Below are positions 41,661 to 50,231 of a DNA stretch of 64,000 nucleotides, piece by piece (the first letter of the stretch is position 1; every line of letters begins with the position of its first letter). Position numbers and translations under genes: made by a program. A model generated the notes under the pieces. That model did not search any database and had not been told where the DNA came from. It saw only the letters and a program-made list of their open reading frames with translations. Source of the stretch: Streptomyces sp. yr375 (GTDB taxonomy: Bacteria; Actinomycetota; Actinomycetes; Streptomycetales; Streptomycetaceae); the NCBI RefSeq assembly GCF_900110755.1, contig NZ_FOFF01000021.1, positions 62,001 through 126,000 of the forward strand. The letters run 5' to 3'.

Positions 41661-43049
41661 TTACTTCCCGCCCTTGGCCAGGAACGCCAGCAGGTCCTGG
41701 CGGCTGACGACGCCGGTGGGCTTGCCCTCGACGAGGACGATCGCCGCGTCGGCGGTGCCGAGCACCGACATCAGGTCGCCGACCGGCTCACCGGAGCCGA
41801 CCTGCGGCAGCGGCGCGGACATGTGCTTCTCCAGGGGGTCGGAGAGGGCGGCGCGCTGGTTGAACAGCGCGTCGAGCAGCTCGCGTTCGACGACCGAGCC
41901 GACGACCTCCGCCGCCATCACGTCGGGGTGACCCGCGCCCGGCTTCACGATCGGCATCTGCGAGACGCCGTACTCGCGCAGCACCTCGATGGCCTCGCCG
42001 ACGGTCTCGTCCGGGTGCATGTGCACGAGGGACGGGATCGCGCCGTGCACCTTGTCCTTGAGGACGTCGGCGACGCGGGCGCTGGGCCCCTCGTCCTCCA
42101 GGAAGCCGTAGTCCGCCATCCACTCGTCGTTGAAGATCTTGCTCAGGTACCCGCGCCCGCTGTCGGGCAGCAGGACGACCACCACGTCGTCCGGGCCGAG
42201 CCGCTCCGCGACCCGCAGCGCCGCCACGACGGCCATGCCGCACGAGCCGCCGACGAGCAGCCCCTCCTCCTTGGCGAGCCGCCGCGTCATCTGGAAGGAG
42301 TCCTTGTCGGACACGGCGACGATCTCGTCCGCGACCGTACGGTCGTAGGCGGTCGGCCAGAAGTCCTCACCGACGCCCTCGACGAGGTAAGGCCGCCCGG
42401 ACCCGCCCGAGTACACGGACCCCTCGGGGTCGGCGCCCACGACCTGCACCCGGCCCTCGCTGGCGTCCTTCAGATAGCGCCCGGTGCCGGAGATCGTGCC
42501 GCCGGTGCCGACGCCCGCCACGAAGTGGGTGATCTTCCCCTCGGTCTGCTCCCACAGCTCGGGGCCGGTGGAGTGGTAGTGGGAGAGCGGGTTGTGCGGG
42601 TTGGAGTACTGGTCGGGCTTCCACGCGCCCGGCGTCTCACGCACCAGCCGGTCGGAGACGTTGTAGTACGAGTCCGGGTGCTCGGGGTCCACGGCGGTCG
42701 GGCAGACGACGACCTCAGCGCCGTACGCCCGCAGCACGTTGATCTTGTCGGTGGACACCTTGTCGGGGCACACGAAGATGCACTTGTACCCCTTCTGCTG
42801 CGCCACGATGGCCAGCCCGACGCCGGTGTTCCCGCTGGTCGGCTCGACGATCGTGCCGCCCGGCTTGAGCGCCCCGCTCTCCTCGGCCGCCTCGATCATG
42901 CGCAGCGCGATGCGGTCCTTCACGGAGCCGCCCGGGTTGAAGTACTCGACCTTTGCCAGGACGGTCGCCTGGATGCCCTCGGTCACGCTGTTGAGCCTCA
43001 GCAGCGGGGTGTTGCCGACGAGGCTGATCATCGAGTCGTGGAATTGCAC
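41661..43049 (-). CDS. Cystathionine beta-synthase
   Basis: This PLP enzyme condenses serine and homocysteine to cystathionine in reverse transsulfuration. The 462 residues comprise a fold-type II catalytic domain, with PLP-lysine in NPGGSVKDR (about residue 42), SGNTGVGLA, GTGGTISGTGRYL and GGSCGMAVVAAL. A C-terminal pair of CBS domains (about 340-460) carries EVLREYGVSQMPIV and GVVSRQDLLAFL. Start is ATG 43049. It marks the left edge of the conserved core region in this window. Confidence 0.95.
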   Translation of the reverse strand: MQFHDSMISLVGNTPLLRLNSVTEGIQATVLAKVEYFNPGGSVKDRIALRMIEAAEESGALKPGGTIVEPTSGNTGVGLAIVAQQKGYKCIFVCPDKVSTDKINVLRAYGAEVVVCPTAVDPEHPDSYYNVSDRLVRETPGAWKPDQYSNPHNPLSHYHSTGPELWEQTEGKITHFVAGVGTGGTISGTGRYLKDASEGRVQVVGADPEGSVYSGGSGRPYLVEGVGEDFWPTAYDRTVADEIVAVSDKDSFQMTRRLAKEEGLLVGGSCGMAVVAALRVAERLGPDDVVVVLLPDSGRGYLSKIFNDEWMADYGFLEDEGPSARVADVLKDKVHGAIPSLVHMHPDETVGEAIEVLREYGVSQMPIVKPGAGHPDVMAAEVVGSVVERELLDALFNQRAALSDPLEKHMSAPLPQVGSGEPVGDLMSVLGTADAAIVLVEGKPTGVVSRQDLLAFLAKGGK

Positions 43050-43216
43050 CGTTGTCTCCGGTTGCTTTCAAAAACAGTGGTCGTAGTGGTCGAACCAGCC
43101 TACGGGTCGGTCGTGAGGTTCACTCCTGGTGGAGATTGGACGACGGTCCGTACGGGGCAAGGAGTGGGTGTACGGACACGAGGGCGACGAGGGCACGAGG
43201 GAGGTGGCGTCGAGGC

Positions 43217-44239
43217 ATGACGAGCATGTCGAGGGCGAGAGTGGCCCGGCGCATCGCGGCCGGCGCGGCCTATGGCGGCGGCGGCATCGGGCTGGCCGGG
43301 GCGGCGGCGGTCGGGCTGGTGGTGGCGGAGGTGCATCTGGCGCGCCGCCAGGTCAACAACGGGGCGCATCCGCACGTCCCGCAGGCGGACGGCCGCTACG
43401 GCCTCGCCTACGACGCCCCCGGCCCCGGCCGGGAACCCCTGCACCTGGCGATGCTGGGCGACTCCACTGCGGCCGGCCAGGGCGTGCAGCGCTCCGGGCA
43501 GACCCCGGGCGCCTTGCTGGCCTCCGGCCTCGCGGCGGTCGCGGAACGCCCCGTGCAACTGCGCAACGTGGCGCAGCCCGGCGCCCAGTCCGACGACCTC
43601 GACCGGCAGGTCGCGCTGGTCGTCGGGGGCGTCGACCGGGTGCCCGACATCTGCGTGATCATGATCGGCGCGAACGACGTGACCCACCGCATGCCGGCCA
43701 CCCGCGCGGTCCGCCACCTGTCCTCGGCGGTACGGCGGCTGCGCACGGCCGGCGCGGAGGTCGTCGTCGGCACCTGCCCCGACCTGGGCACGATCGAGCC
43801 GGTCCAGCAGCCGCTGCGGTGGCTGGCCCGGCGGGCGTCACGCCAACTGGCGGCGGCCCAGACGATCGGCACGGTCGAACAGGGCGGCCGCACGGTGTCC
43901 CTCGGCGACCTGCTGGGCCCCGAGTTCGAGGCGAACCCCCGCGCGATGTTCGGCCCCGACCACTACCACCCCTCCGCCGAGGGTTACGCGACAGCCGCGA
44001 TGGCCGTCCTCCCCACCGTCTGCGCCGCCCTGGGCCTCTGGCCGGCCGAAGAGGAACGCCCCGACGTCACCCGCCACGAAGGCTTCCTCCCAGTGGCCCG
44101 AGCAGCAGCAGAAGCAGCCTCGGAACCCGGCACAGAGGTAACAGCGGCGATGCCGACGGGCCCCCGGGGCCCCTGGGCCCTGCTGAAGCGCAGGCGCCGA
44201 CGCCACGTACCGGAGGCAATCAGCCCATCGGGCGTCTGA
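43217..44239 (+). CDS. Membrane-anchored SGNH/GDSL hydrolase
   Basis: The 340-residue protein has an N-terminal transmembrane segment (about 13-35). An SGNH hydrolase domain follows, with the nucleophile in LGDSTAAGQG (about residue 78), the oxyanion Asn in GANDVTHR, and the catalytic Asp-His in DHYHPSAEGY (about 255). The basic C-terminal tail is disordered. It is probably an extracytoplasmic esterase or lipase. GGGAGG lies upstream of ATG 43217; a second ATG at 43226 is possible. It is divergent from the cystathionine beta-synthase gene. Confidence 0.88.
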   Translation: MTSMSRARVARRIAAGAAYGGGGIGLAGAAAVGLVVAEVHLARRQVNNGAHPHVPQADGRYGLAYDAPGPGREPLHLAMLGDSTAAGQGVQRSGQTPGALLASGLAAVAERPVQLRNVAQPGAQSDDLDRQVALVVGGVDRVPDICVIMIGANDVTHRMPATRAVRHLSSAVRRLRTAGAEVVVGTCPDLGTIEPVQQPLRWLARRASRQLAAAQTIGTVEQGGRTVSLGDLLGPEFEANPRAMFGPDHYHPSAEGYATAAMAVLPTVCAALGLWPAEEERPDVTRHEGFLPVARAAAEAASEPGTEVTAAMPTGPRGPWALLKRRRRRHVPEAISPSGV

Positions 44240-44267
44240 GAAGGACGAGAGGCCCGGCAATTCAGCC

Positions 44268-44362
44268 CGTTGGGGGTCCCCCCTCTGGGGGAGTTTGAGG
44301 ACGAGGCCCCTTCAGGGCCGATACGGGGGTCTGGGGGCAGAGCCCCCAGGATCGGCGCGCTG
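44268..44362. repeat. Streptomyces interspersed intergenic repeat
   Basis: The GAGTTTGAGGACGAG core, followed by a GGGGTCTGGGGGC-type hairpin (CTGGGGGC at 44331-44338 with GCCCCCAG at 44342-44349), is a pattern I recognise from many Streptomyces intergenic regions. It follows the SGNH hydrolase stop and can double as a terminator. Confidence 0.6.
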
Positions 44363-44524
44363 TCCCACCCGCCCGTTTCCGGCCCCACCGCCGGAGGCCC
44401 AAGCAAGCGCTTAGAAAACTGCGGCAAGGGTCACACCCCCACCCCCGTGACCCAGACCATACGTACGGGTAACTTCCGAAGCAGCCGTGCCCGTAAGAAC
44501 CCCCATCCCGCCACTGGAGCCGTG

Positions 44525-45745
44525 ATGCCCGAAGCCGTGATCGTCTCGACCGCCCGCTCCCCGATCGGCCGCGCCGTCAAGGGCTCCCTGAAGGACCTGC
44601 GCCCGGACGACCTCACCGCCACGATCATCCAGGCAGCCCTGGCGAAGATCCCCGAGCTGGACCCGAGGGACATCGACGACCTGATGCTCGGCTGCGGCCT
44701 CCCCGGCGGCGAGCAGGGCTACAACCTGGGCCGGATCGTCGCCGTACAGATGGGCATGGACCACCTGCCCGGCTGCACGGTCACCCGCTACTGCTCCTCG
44801 TCGCTCCAGACCAGCCGCATGGCGCTGCACGCCATCAAGGCGGGCGAGGGCGACGTCTTCATCTCGGCGGGCGTCGAGATGGTCTCCCGGTACGCCAAGG
44901 GCAGTTCGGACGAGATCCCCGGCACCCACAACCCCCTCTTCGCCGACGCGGAGGCCCGTACCGCCGCCGTGGCCGCGTCGGAGGGCGCGAGCTGGCACGA
45001 CCCGCGCGAGGACGGCCTGATCCCCGACCCGTACATCTCGATGGGCCAGACCGCCGAGAACCTCGCCCGCATCAAGGGCGTCACCCGCCAGGACATGGAC
45101 GAGTTCGGCGTCCGTTCCCAGAACCTCGCCGAGGAAGCCATCAAGAACGGCTTCTGGGAGCGCGAGATCACCCCGGTGACGCTCCCCGACGGCACGGTCG
45201 TCAGCAAGGACGACGGCCCGCGCGCCGGCGTCACCCTGGAGGGCGTCCAGGGCCTGAAGCCGGTCTTCCGCCCGGACGGGCTCGTCACCGCCGGCAACTG
45301 CTGCCCGCTGAACGACGGCGCGGCCGCGGTCGTCATCATGAGCGACACCAAGGCCCGCGAGCTCGGCCTCACTTCGCTCGCCCGCATCGTGTCCACCGGC
45401 GTCTCGGGCCTGTCCCCCGAGATCATGGGCCTCGGCCCGGTCGACGCGACCAACCAGGCGCTGCGCCGCGCCGGCCTCACCATCGACGACATCGACCTGG
45501 TGGAGATCAACGAGGCGTTCGCCGCGCAGGTGATCCCCTCCTACCGCGACCTGAACATCCCGCTGGAGAAGCTGAACGTCAACGGCGGCGCCATCGCCGT
45601 CGGCCACCCCTTCGGCATGACGGGCGCCCGCATCACCGGCACGCTCGTCAATTCCCTCCAGTTCCACGACAAGCAGTTCGGCCTGGAGACGATGTGCGTC
45701 GGCGGCGGCCAGGGCATGGCCATGGTCGTCGAGCGCCTGAGCTGA
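44525..45745 (+). CDS. Acetyl-CoA C-acyltransferase (thiolase)
   Basis: The 406-residue thiolase has the acyl-enzyme Cys in YCSSSLQTSRMAL (about residue 93), His in NGGAIAVGHPFGMTGAR (about 360) and the second Cys in MCVGGGQGMAMV (about 390). It condenses or cleaves beta-ketoacyl-CoA in fatty-acid metabolism. The ATG 44525 follows TGGAG. A strong terminator lies about 80 bp downstream. It appears monocistronic. Confidence 0.95.
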   Translation: MPEAVIVSTARSPIGRAVKGSLKDLRPDDLTATIIQAALAKIPELDPRDIDDLMLGCGLPGGEQGYNLGRIVAVQMGMDHLPGCTVTRYCSSSLQTSRMALHAIKAGEGDVFISAGVEMVSRYAKGSSDEIPGTHNPLFADAEARTAAVAASEGASWHDPREDGLIPDPYISMGQTAENLARIKGVTRQDMDEFGVRSQNLAEEAIKNGFWEREITPVTLPDGTVVSKDDGPRAGVTLEGVQGLKPVFRPDGLVTAGNCCPLNDGAAAVVIMSDTKARELGLTSLARIVSTGVSGLSPEIMGLGPVDATNQALRRAGLTIDDIDLVEINEAFAAQVIPSYRDLNIPLEKLNVNGGAIAVGHPFGMTGARITGTLVNSLQFHDKQFGLETMCVGGGQGMAMVVERLS

Positions 45746-46058
45746 CCCTCCGCGAGGCCACGCGAGGCCACGCGAAGCCCCTTCGGCAGACCTCTGGGTG
45801 ACCGTCGGGGCACCCGCCGTGAGCGAACGGCCCGGAGTCCGGAAAGCACCTGGACTCCGGGCCGTTCTGTGATCCAATCTCCCCCAGGATGTGACCTATC
45901 TCCCTCCGGGAGGGATTTACGCAGCTCAGCGCGTTTCACCAGCCGCCACAGGCCCAAAGTCCTGTCCGTTTCGTGACGTTACGCACTGACAGGTGGATAG
46001 TCCACCCTTCAAGCTGATGTAGGAAGTCGGGGGTCGACTTTGAACCGGGAGTACGTCA
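45746..46058. other. Gap after the thiolase gene
   Basis: The 313-bp gap holds the thiolase terminator (45828-45864) and the upstream region of the next gene. Nothing else is supported. Confidence 0.6.
45828..45864 (+). terminator. Thiolase terminator
   Basis: Perfect 13-bp arms (45828-45840 and 45852-45864) with an 11-nt loop, followed by TTCTGT. Confidence 0.85.
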
Positions 46059-46850
46059 GTGAGCGCCATGCCGATCGCCTTGTTGGTCACCACGGCCGCC
46101 ACCGGCGCCGTGGGCGTCGCCGTCCTGCGCACCCTCTTTCAGTTGCGCCGGCAGGTCGCCGCCCTGCACACCCAGCTCGCCGAGAACCACGCCTCGCAAC
46201 TGCGCGGCCTGGTGCCGGCGGCGCGCACGACCGCCGACGCGGCTGAGATACGCGCCGCGGTGGCCGAGGCGCTCGCCGAGGAGCGGGAGCGGGAGCTGGC
46301 CGAGGCGCGCGCGTTCTGGGCCGCCCAGGAGGCCCGTGACGCCTCTGACGCGCCCTCCCTGCTGGGTCTGCCGGACAGCGAGCTGTTCCTGCCCCGTCAG
46401 GCGGACTTCGTGGGCCTGGAGCCCCTGGAGTCGGTGACCGAGCCGACCACGGACGACGCCGAGTTCGCCGGCGACTCCGCCGAACTGGCCGCGGCCCGCC
46501 GCCGCCACCCGTCCCACCCGGACTTCGTACCCGTACAGTCACCGATGGTCAACGACCACGAACGCACGGTCGCCACCCTCGAGGAGCTGGCCGAGTCCCG
46601 CATCGAGCTGACCGACGTCCGCCCGGGCCCGCTCGGCACCCTCGACGTCTACGTCTTCGCCGACGGCACCACCCTGTGCATGACCCCGGGCCACCGCGAG
46701 ACCGCGGAACGCCTCGCGACGGCCCTCACGGCCGGCGAAACCCCGTTCCTGCTGGGCGGCTCGGGCATCTCGGGCGCGTACACCCTGACGTTCCAGTGCG
46801 GCCCGGAGAACGTCTACATCCTGGCGGACAGGGTCATAGCAAGCCTCTGA
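46059..46850 (+). CDS. Membrane-anchored coiled-coil protein, unknown function
   Basis: The 263-residue protein has one N-terminal hydrophobic helix (about 5-27) and a helical, Glu/Ala/Arg-rich coiled-coil stretch (about 28-105). A soluble C-terminal domain (about 165-263) follows, with LGTLDVYVFADGTTLCMTPG and YTLTFQCGPENVYILADRVI. It is conserved in this neighbourhood of Streptomyces as far as I recall. GGGAG precedes the GTG; ATG 46068 is an alternative start. Function unknown. Confidence 0.72.
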   Translation: MSAMPIALLVTTAATGAVGVAVLRTLFQLRRQVAALHTQLAENHASQLRGLVPAARTTADAAEIRAAVAEALAEERERELAEARAFWAAQEARDASDAPSLLGLPDSELFLPRQADFVGLEPLESVTEPTTDDAEFAGDSAELAAARRRHPSHPDFVPVQSPMVNDHERTVATLEELAESRIELTDVRPGPLGTLDVYVFADGTTLCMTPGHRETAERLATALTAGETPFLLGGSGISGAYTLTFQCGPENVYILADRVIASL

Positions 46851-46907
46851 GGCCCACCCGCCCGAGACGCACCCCGAGACGCACCACCCCGAGCCCCGCC
46901 CCGAGGC

Positions 46908-47219
46908 TCAGACCGCCGCCCGCTTCTGCGCCTGGACCACCAGCTCCACCGCTTCCGCCACCTGGCCCTCGTCCGTGAGGACGAGGGCCAAGTCGTGCAC
47001 GGCGACGGTGATTTGGTCGGCGGCGGCGAACATCCCGGCGTCGGGCATCTCCCTGGGCTCGGCCCCGGGCTCCTCGATCGCCTGCGCCCACCGGACCAAC
47101 TGCCTGGCCAGCGCCAGCGCTTCCGCGGCGGCGCCCCGCTGGAGCCGGCTCTGCGGAGCGGCACGCAGACGATCGGCGAAGTGATCCACCGCACGGGTCA
47201 GAGACGTCGTATCCACCAC
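46908..47219 (-). CDS. Small helical protein, unknown function
   Basis: The 103-residue acidic, Ala-rich protein is probably all helical, from LTRAVDHFADRLRAAP to AVELVVQAQKRAAV. It has no membrane segment. Two consecutive GTG codons form the start and no strong ribosome binding site is visible. It is convergent with the preceding gene and divergent from the DUF4287 gene. I do not recognise a family. Confidence 0.6.
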   Translation of the reverse strand: MVDTTSLTRAVDHFADRLRAAPQSRLQRGAAAEALALARQLVRWAQAIEEPGAEPREMPDAGMFAAADQITVAVHDLALVLTDEGQVAEAVELVVQAQKRAAV

Positions 47220-47323
47220 GCCGCGAGACTACGCGCCGGACCGGGACTGTTGCCAACAGGCGAACACTCAGGCACGGTGACCTGAAGGACCGGCTTACAT
47301 CCCCTTTGCCACCGGAGGCGCCG

Positions 47324-47551
47324 ATGTCCCATGTCCTCTCCGAGGAGACCCACCGCAACATACTGGCCCGCATCCCCCACTGCACCGGTCGTGAGGTCGC
47401 CGACTGGCTGCGCACCGTCGACGAGGGCCCCGCTCTCCGCTTCGAGGAGAAGGTGAGCTGGCTGCGCGCCGAGCACAACCTCGCGTACGGCCACGCCAAG
47501 GCGATCATCCATGAGTACGACCTGAGGAGGGCCGCGCGCAAACTCCTCTAG
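47324..47551 (+). CDS. DUF4287-type small protein
   Basis: The 75-residue protein matches DUF4287: an N-terminal TGREVADWLRTVDE-like motif and the C-terminal half EKVSWLRAEHNLAYGHAKAI, a small helical domain of unknown function. The ATG 47324 follows GGAGGCGCCG. A strong bidirectional terminator lies just downstream. Confidence 0.82.
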   Translation: MSHVLSEETHRNILARIPHCTGREVADWLRTVDEGPALRFEEKVSWLRAEHNLAYGHAKAIIHEYDLRRAARKLL

Positions 47552-47564
47552 CGCGCCACACGGC

Positions 47565-47597
47565 GAAGGGCCCCGGGATGTGATCCCGGGGCCCTTC
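47565..47597. terminator. Bidirectional terminator
   Basis: Perfect 15-bp arms (47565-47579 and 47583-47597) with a 3-nt loop lie between the converging DUF4287 and BI-1 genes. Confidence 0.9.
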
Positions 47598-47647
47598 CGT
47601 GCACGTCCGGCGCGAGACCGGCCGGCGTCGGTCGCTGTGCGGGTCGA

Positions 47648-48541
47648 TCAGTCGCTGTTGAGGATCGAGAGGAGTCGCAGGAACTCCATGTAGATCCAGA
47701 CCAGCGTCATCGTGAGACCGAAGGCGGCGAGCCAGGCCTCCTCGCGCGGCGCGCCGTACGCGACGCCGTCCTCGACCTGCTTGAAGTCCAGGGCGAGGAA
47801 GCAGGCGCCGAGCAGGATGCCGATGACGCCGAACACGACGCCGAGCGGGCCGCTGCGGAAGCCGAGGCCGTCACCGCCGCCGAAGACCGTGAACAGCAGG
47901 TTCACGACCATCAGCAGGACGAAGCCGAGCGCGGCGGCCATCACGAAGCCGTAGAAGCGGCGGTTGACGCGGATCCAGCCCGCCTTGTACGCGACGAGCA
48001 CACCGGCGAAGACCGCCATCGTGCCCATCACGGCCTGGGCGACCACGCCGTCCGCGATGTACGTGGACACCGCGGACGAGATCACGCCGAGGAACACGCC
48101 CTCGAAGGCGGCGTACGACAGGATCAGCGCGGGGGCCGGGCGACGCTTGAACGACTGGGCGAAGGCCAGCACCATCGCGACCAGACCGGCGACGATGGCG
48201 ATGCCGTACGACTTGCCGAGGTTCGCCTCGTCGACGGGCAGCAGCAGCCAGGCCAGCACCGCGGTGACGACCACGGTGCCGAGCGTGGTCGCGGTGCGCG
48301 CGACGACGTCGTCCATGGTCATCCGGCCGGTGGTGGCCGGGGCCTGCGGCGGGGCGCCGTACTGCAGGTCCTGCTGGGCGTAGGGGTTCTGCGCGTACGG
48401 GTTGCCGGCCTGCTGGGCGTAGGGGTTGCCCGGCTGCGTGCCGACTGCGGGGCCCCCGGCCTGCGGCGCGGCGTTGAAGCCCGCGTAGCCGTTGTCGCGG
48501 CTGAACCCCCGTCGCGAGAAGACCGGGTTTCTGCTCCTCAT
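47648..48541 (-). CDS. Bax inhibitor-1/YccA-family membrane protein
   Basis: The 297-residue protein has a Gln/Asn/Pro-rich cytoplasmic N-terminus with repeated NPYAQQ-like units. About seven transmembrane helices then run from residue 95 to 290, including TVVVTAVLAWLLLPV and FGVIGILLGACFLALDF. The family comprises multi-pass proteins related to BI-1, whose bacterial function (calcium leak or stress) is unsettled. ATG 48541 has GGAGG upstream; the longer frame to 48580 does not. Confidence 0.9.
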   Translation of the reverse strand: MRSRNPVFSRRGFSRDNGYAGFNAAPQAGGPAVGTQPGNPYAQQAGNPYAQNPYAQQDLQYGAPPQAPATTGRMTMDDVVARTATTLGTVVVTAVLAWLLLPVDEANLGKSYGIAIVAGLVAMVLAFAQSFKRRPAPALILSYAAFEGVFLGVISSAVSTYIADGVVAQAVMGTMAVFAGVLVAYKAGWIRVNRRFYGFVMAAALGFVLLMVVNLLFTVFGGGDGLGFRSGPLGVVFGVIGILLGACFLALDFKQVEDGVAYGAPREEAWLAAFGLTMTLVWIYMEFLRLLSILNSD

Positions 48542-48650
48542 TGCACTCCTCCATGGCCACACTGCGCGGCCTTGGCTCAAGGGTAATAGGTAAGCAAAGG
48601 ATTGACCCTAGTGCCTGGGGAGGATCTTTCCCTCATGCTGCTGGCCAACA

Positions 48651-48667
48651 CGCTACGCGGCGTAGCG
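48651..48667. promoter_or_regulatory. Inverted repeat near the possible small ORF
   Basis: CGCTACG (48651-48657) and CGTAGCG (48661-48667) are perfect 7-bp arms with a 3-bp spacer, about 50 bp downstream of a TTGACC and 27 bp before the ATG at 48694. Confidence 0.35.
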
Positions 48668-48693
48668 ATTCCCGGTACAGGAGGTTTCCAATC

Positions 48694-48963
48694 ATGACCA
48701 ACCCGGTACGAGGCCGGAACCGGCCGGAGACCGGACGAGGCGGACGGTTCGCTCACCGACCGTTCGATCACCCGAACGGAAACCCGGTGTACCCCTCGGC
48801 GAGATCGGTCTCGGCGGCGCGGGAGGAGGCGATCCGCTCCAGCCGGGCGAGCTGGAGACGGTCCTCGAAGGGCGTGGCGTCGGGGTCGGGGTGCAGCAGG
48901 GTCGTCATGTCGTACGAGAACCGCTCGGCCTGCCACACGCGCCGCAGACAGGTCGCGGAGTAG
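48694..48963 (+). CDS. Possible small ORF overlapping pobA antisense
   Basis: An ATG is preceded by a strong AGGAGG and opens 89 codons. The first 24 residues (MTNPVRGRNRPETGRGG at the start) lie in the gap. The rest runs antisense to the pobA 3' end, where the reading frame may merely shadow that gene. The signals, not the protein, support it. Confidence 0.25.
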   Translation: MTNPVRGRNRPETGRGGRFAHRPFDHPNGNPVYPSARSVSAAREEAIRSSRASWRRSSKGVASGSGCSRVVMSYENRSACHTRRRQVAE

Positions 48964-49943
48964 GCGTCGAGCAGCTCGGACGACCCCGTCTCCTTCTGGT
49001 GGGTGAGCGCCCGCGCGAAGGTGACGACGTCCCCGACGGCGAGGTTCAGCCCCTTCGCGCCGGTCGGCGGCACGATGTGGGCGGCGTCCCCGGCGAGGAA
49101 GAGCCGGCCGTGCCGCATCGGCTCGTGGACGTAGGAACGCATCGGGGTGACCGACTTCTGGGTGATCGGCCCGCGCTCCAGCTTCCAGTCGTCGTCGGTC
49201 TCGAAGCGGCGCTCCAGCTCGTCCCAGATCGCCTCGTCGCCCCAGCTCTCGGCGTCGGTCCCCGCGGGCACCTGGAGGTAGAGGCGGGAGACGGCCGGCG
49301 AGCGCATGGACAGCAGGGCGAAGCCGCGGTCGTGGCGGGCGTAGACCAGCTCGTCGTGGGAGGGCGGCACATCGGCGAGGACACCGAGCCAGCCGAAGGG
49401 GTACGTCCGCTCGAAGACGCGGACCAACTCGGCCGGGATCGCCTGCCGCGACACCCCCCAGAACCCGTCGCACCCGACGACGTACTCGCACTCCAGAACG
49501 TCCTCGCGCCCCTCATGCCGGAACCGCACGCGCGGACTGTCGCCGTCCACCCCCTCCACGGCCAGCGCCTCCGCCTCGAACAACAGCGGGCCGCCGTCCG
49601 CGAGCTGACGGGCGATCAGGTCCTTGCACACCTCGGTCTGCGCATAGACCATCACGGCCCGCCCACCGGCAAGCCCGGGAAAGTCGACCCGGTGCCGCTT
49701 CTTCTCGAACCGCAGCTCGATCCCGTCGTGCCGCAGCCCCTCCCGGTCCATCCGCTCCCCGACCCCGGCCGCACGCAGCACGTCCACCGTGCCCTGCTCC
49801 AGAATCCCGGCCCGCTGCCGCTGCTCGACATAGGCCCGGTCCCGACTCTCCAACACGACGGAGTCGACCCCGGCGTTGTGCAACAGACGGGCAAGAAGCA
49901 GTCCGGCAGGCCCGGCACCGACGATGCCGACGGTCGTACGCAT
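48768..49943 (-). CDS. pobA: 4-hydroxybenzoate 3-monooxygenase
   Basis: The 391-residue FAD monooxygenase hydroxylates 4-hydroxybenzoate to protocatechuate with NAD(P)H. It has the FAD motif GAGPAGLLLARLL (about residue 10), the DG motif VVGCDGFWGVSR (about 165), and the GD motif RLFLAGDAAHIVPPTGAKG (about 285), all as in PobA. Length is normal. I chose ATG 49943 (GAAGGGAAA upstream). A perfect inverted repeat lies 54 bp upstream and is probably the operator of an IclR-type regulator. Confidence 0.93.
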   Translation of the reverse strand: MRTTVGIVGAGPAGLLLARLLHNAGVDSVVLESRDRAYVEQRQRAGILEQGTVDVLRAAGVGERMDREGLRHDGIELRFEKKRHRVDFPGLAGGRAVMVYAQTEVCKDLIARQLADGGPLLFEAEALAVEGVDGDSPRVRFRHEGREDVLECEYVVGCDGFWGVSRQAIPAELVRVFERTYPFGWLGVLADVPPSHDELVYARHDRGFALLSMRSPAVSRLYLQVPAGTDAESWGDEAIWDELERRFETDDDWKLERGPITQKSVTPMRSYVHEPMRHGRLFLAGDAAHIVPPTGAKGLNLAVGDVVTFARALTHQKETGSSELLDAYSATCLRRVWQAERFSYDMTTLLHPDPDATPFEDRLQLARLERIASSRAAETDLAEGYTGFPFG

Positions 49944-49996
49944 CGGTCGTTTCCCTTCGGGGTTCACAGATCGGATGGAGGGAGGCTTGTTCGCCC

Positions 49997-50014
49997 AGTG
50001 AAGTTTTCTTCACT
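49997..50014. promoter_or_regulatory. Operator-like inverted repeat upstream of pobA
   Basis: AGTGAAG-TTTT-CTTCACT is perfect (7-bp arms, 4-bp spacer), 54 bp upstream of the pobA start. pobA genes are generally controlled by AraC- or IclR-type regulators, and this is the obvious site. Confidence 0.6.
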
Positions 50015-50148
50015 ACCTTCCGACGCGAGTCTGCGCCCCTGTTCTTCGGGTGTCAACGGTTCGGCCGGGCGCGGCGGACATGATGGGCGCGACGGACATC
50101 TCAAGACTCGTCAGTACCGATCAGAAGCGATCAAAACTGACGCGGAAG

Positions 50149-50231
50149 TGCCCGGAACCGGACTTGAACCGGTACGCCCGCAAGGGGCAGCGAGGTTTAA
50201 GCTCGCCGTGTCTGCATTCCACCATCCGGGC
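50149..50231 (-). tRNA. bldA: tRNA-Leu (anticodon UAA), bldA
   Basis: The minus strand gives a complete leucine tRNA. The acceptor stem GCCCGGA pairs with TCCGGGC plus discriminator A. The anticodon loop is CTTAAAC, hence anticodon TAA, on a GCGAG stem. It has a long variable arm and the T loop TTCAAGT. CCA is not encoded. In Streptomyces this is bldA, the only tRNA reading UUA codons; it accumulates late and controls aerial growth and antibiotic production. Several accessory genes in this window contain TTA codons. The gene lies between pobA and an ABC exporter, its usual place as far as I recall. Confidence 0.96.
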
